In this document: piece after piece, positions 63,588-64,000 of the stretch | How the letters are laid out: every line of letters starts with the position of its first letter | How positions within the stretch are numbered: position 1 is the stretch's first letter | Assembly: GCA_963821815.1 (NCBI GenBank) | Contig: CAWGFG010000006.1 | Coordinates: forward strand, 3,472,001 to 3,536,000 | DNA: 64,000 bases | Source: JASGTU01 sp963821815 | GTDB taxonomy: Bacteria > Chloroflexota > Anaerolineae > Caldilineales > Caldilineaceae | Reading direction: 5' to 3' | The notes under the pieces: model-generated | Seen by the model: the letters and a program-made list of their open reading frames with translations, nothing else | What the model was told of the DNA's origin: nothing | Databases searched by the model: none | Position numbers and translations under genes: made by a program

Positions 63588-63920
63588 ATCTAGTTCTGAC
63601 AGTGGCTGTCCACAATCTAGACGCTGCCTAGCGCGAGCCGCCTCCTACATTTGACTATATGTGCGATGCGTCCGATACTCTGCTAGATGATCTGGTACGC
63701 AGTATCTACTGGTGACGTTCGGTCGTATTTTAAGAGTTCGGGTGTCGCGATATGTCGGCGAACCGGCTTGTCGCGTACGGCCGCGGGTGCGACTTTGTGG
63801 TTGATTAGCAATCCGTTAAGTGGCAGCACCTGCAGCATTGATGATACATATCCTCATATGGCAAAGGCCGCGTAGTCGTGCTATGTATCTGACGCCAGCA
63901 CAAGAAGAAAATTATCCTGC
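63588..63920. other. Gap without a supported gene
   Basis: A 62-codon frame at 63687-63875 lacks a ribosome site and any recognisable pattern. The stretch may contain the promoter of the gene entering at 63921, but I see no convincing -35/-10 pair. Confidence 0.4.
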
Positions 63921-64000
63921 ATGAGCACAACAAAAGAGACCATGGACACACAACGGCAAGGTGGGCTGGACAATGCCATCGATCTACGCAGCATAGTCGA
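63921..64000 (+). CDS. Start of a gene running off the right edge
   Basis: An ATG with AAGAAGAAA upstream opens a frame MSTTKETMDTQRQGGLDNAI that continues to the window end. A second in-frame ATG lies seven codons in. Twenty-six codons are too few to name a family. Confidence 0.4.
   Translation, partial: MSTTKETMDTQRQGGLDNAIDLRSIV

Overview
The window looks like a piece of a GC-rich bacterial chromosome, most likely Chloroflexota (Anaerolineae/Caldilineae-like). This is an inference from lipoproteins with Thr/Pro-rich linkers, an XRE/NB-ARC/TPR regulator, several enolase-superfamily dehydratases mixed with Gfo/Idh/MocA dehydrogenases, and ABC sugar operons without their own ATPase. There is no rRNA or tRNA to confirm it. 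No CRISPR array and no tRNA were recognised.

Layout. 0-1.7 kb: the 3' end of a type IIL/MmeI-like restriction-methylation protein and a thioesterase. 1.9-12.5 kb: a compact phage-like packaging/capsid cassette, all on the + strand: small terminase-like protein, holin-like protein, large terminase, portal, a prohead protease fused to the capsid protein, an ECF sigma factor, a connector-like protein, a tail-like protein and a last virion-like protein. It starts at a promoter whose spacer carries a LexA-type GAAC-N4-GTTC box and ends at a strong hairpin. No integrase, replication, tape-measure or lysin gene is seen. 12.6-18.1 kb: two double-META lipoproteins and two related acidic proteins of unknown function. 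18-31 kb: methyltransferase, glyoxylate-carboligase-like TPP enzyme, MFS-HEAT fusion, broken EamA permease, ANT(6)-like adenylyltransferase, broken pdxA, D-lyxose isomerase-like cupin, AhpD-like protein, dihydrouridine synthase, epimerase and an AraC/GyrI regulator. 31-43 kb: gamma-glutamyltransferase, a MazEF-like toxin-antitoxin pair, an atypical enolase, sugar-acid enzymes, an S9-family protein without a recognisable triad, a broken FAD oxidoreductase, RpiB and a GNAT protein. 43.4-46 kb: a peroxiredoxin with in-frame TGA at the peroxidatic position, then arsR-arsM. 46-52 kb: glycosyltransferase, dehydrogenase, mandelate-racemase-type dehydratase, subtilase. 52.3-59.1 kb: a carbohydrate operon (RpiR regulator, binding protein, two permeases, class II aldolase, ADP-dependent-type kinase). 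59.2-64 kb: a small unknown gene, a frameshifted NB-ARC/TPR regulator and a universal stress protein.

The strongest unusual signal is the peroxiredoxin at 43470-44189. A TGA replaces the catalytic Cys codon, the reading frame is intact on both sides, and a short hairpin with a GGUC loop begins 11 nt after the TGA, its loop 17 nt after it, as expected for a bacterial SECIS. This is a probable selenoprotein that ordinary annotation would split in two. Second is the reduced capsid cassette with protease-capsid fusion, internal sigma factor and SOS-type promoter. Third is a pair of ~215-bp MITE-like elements with matching terminal inverted repeats and flanking direct repeats, 30 kb apart in opposite orientation. 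Four other genes carry an apparent single-base insertion, which may be assembly error or real decay.
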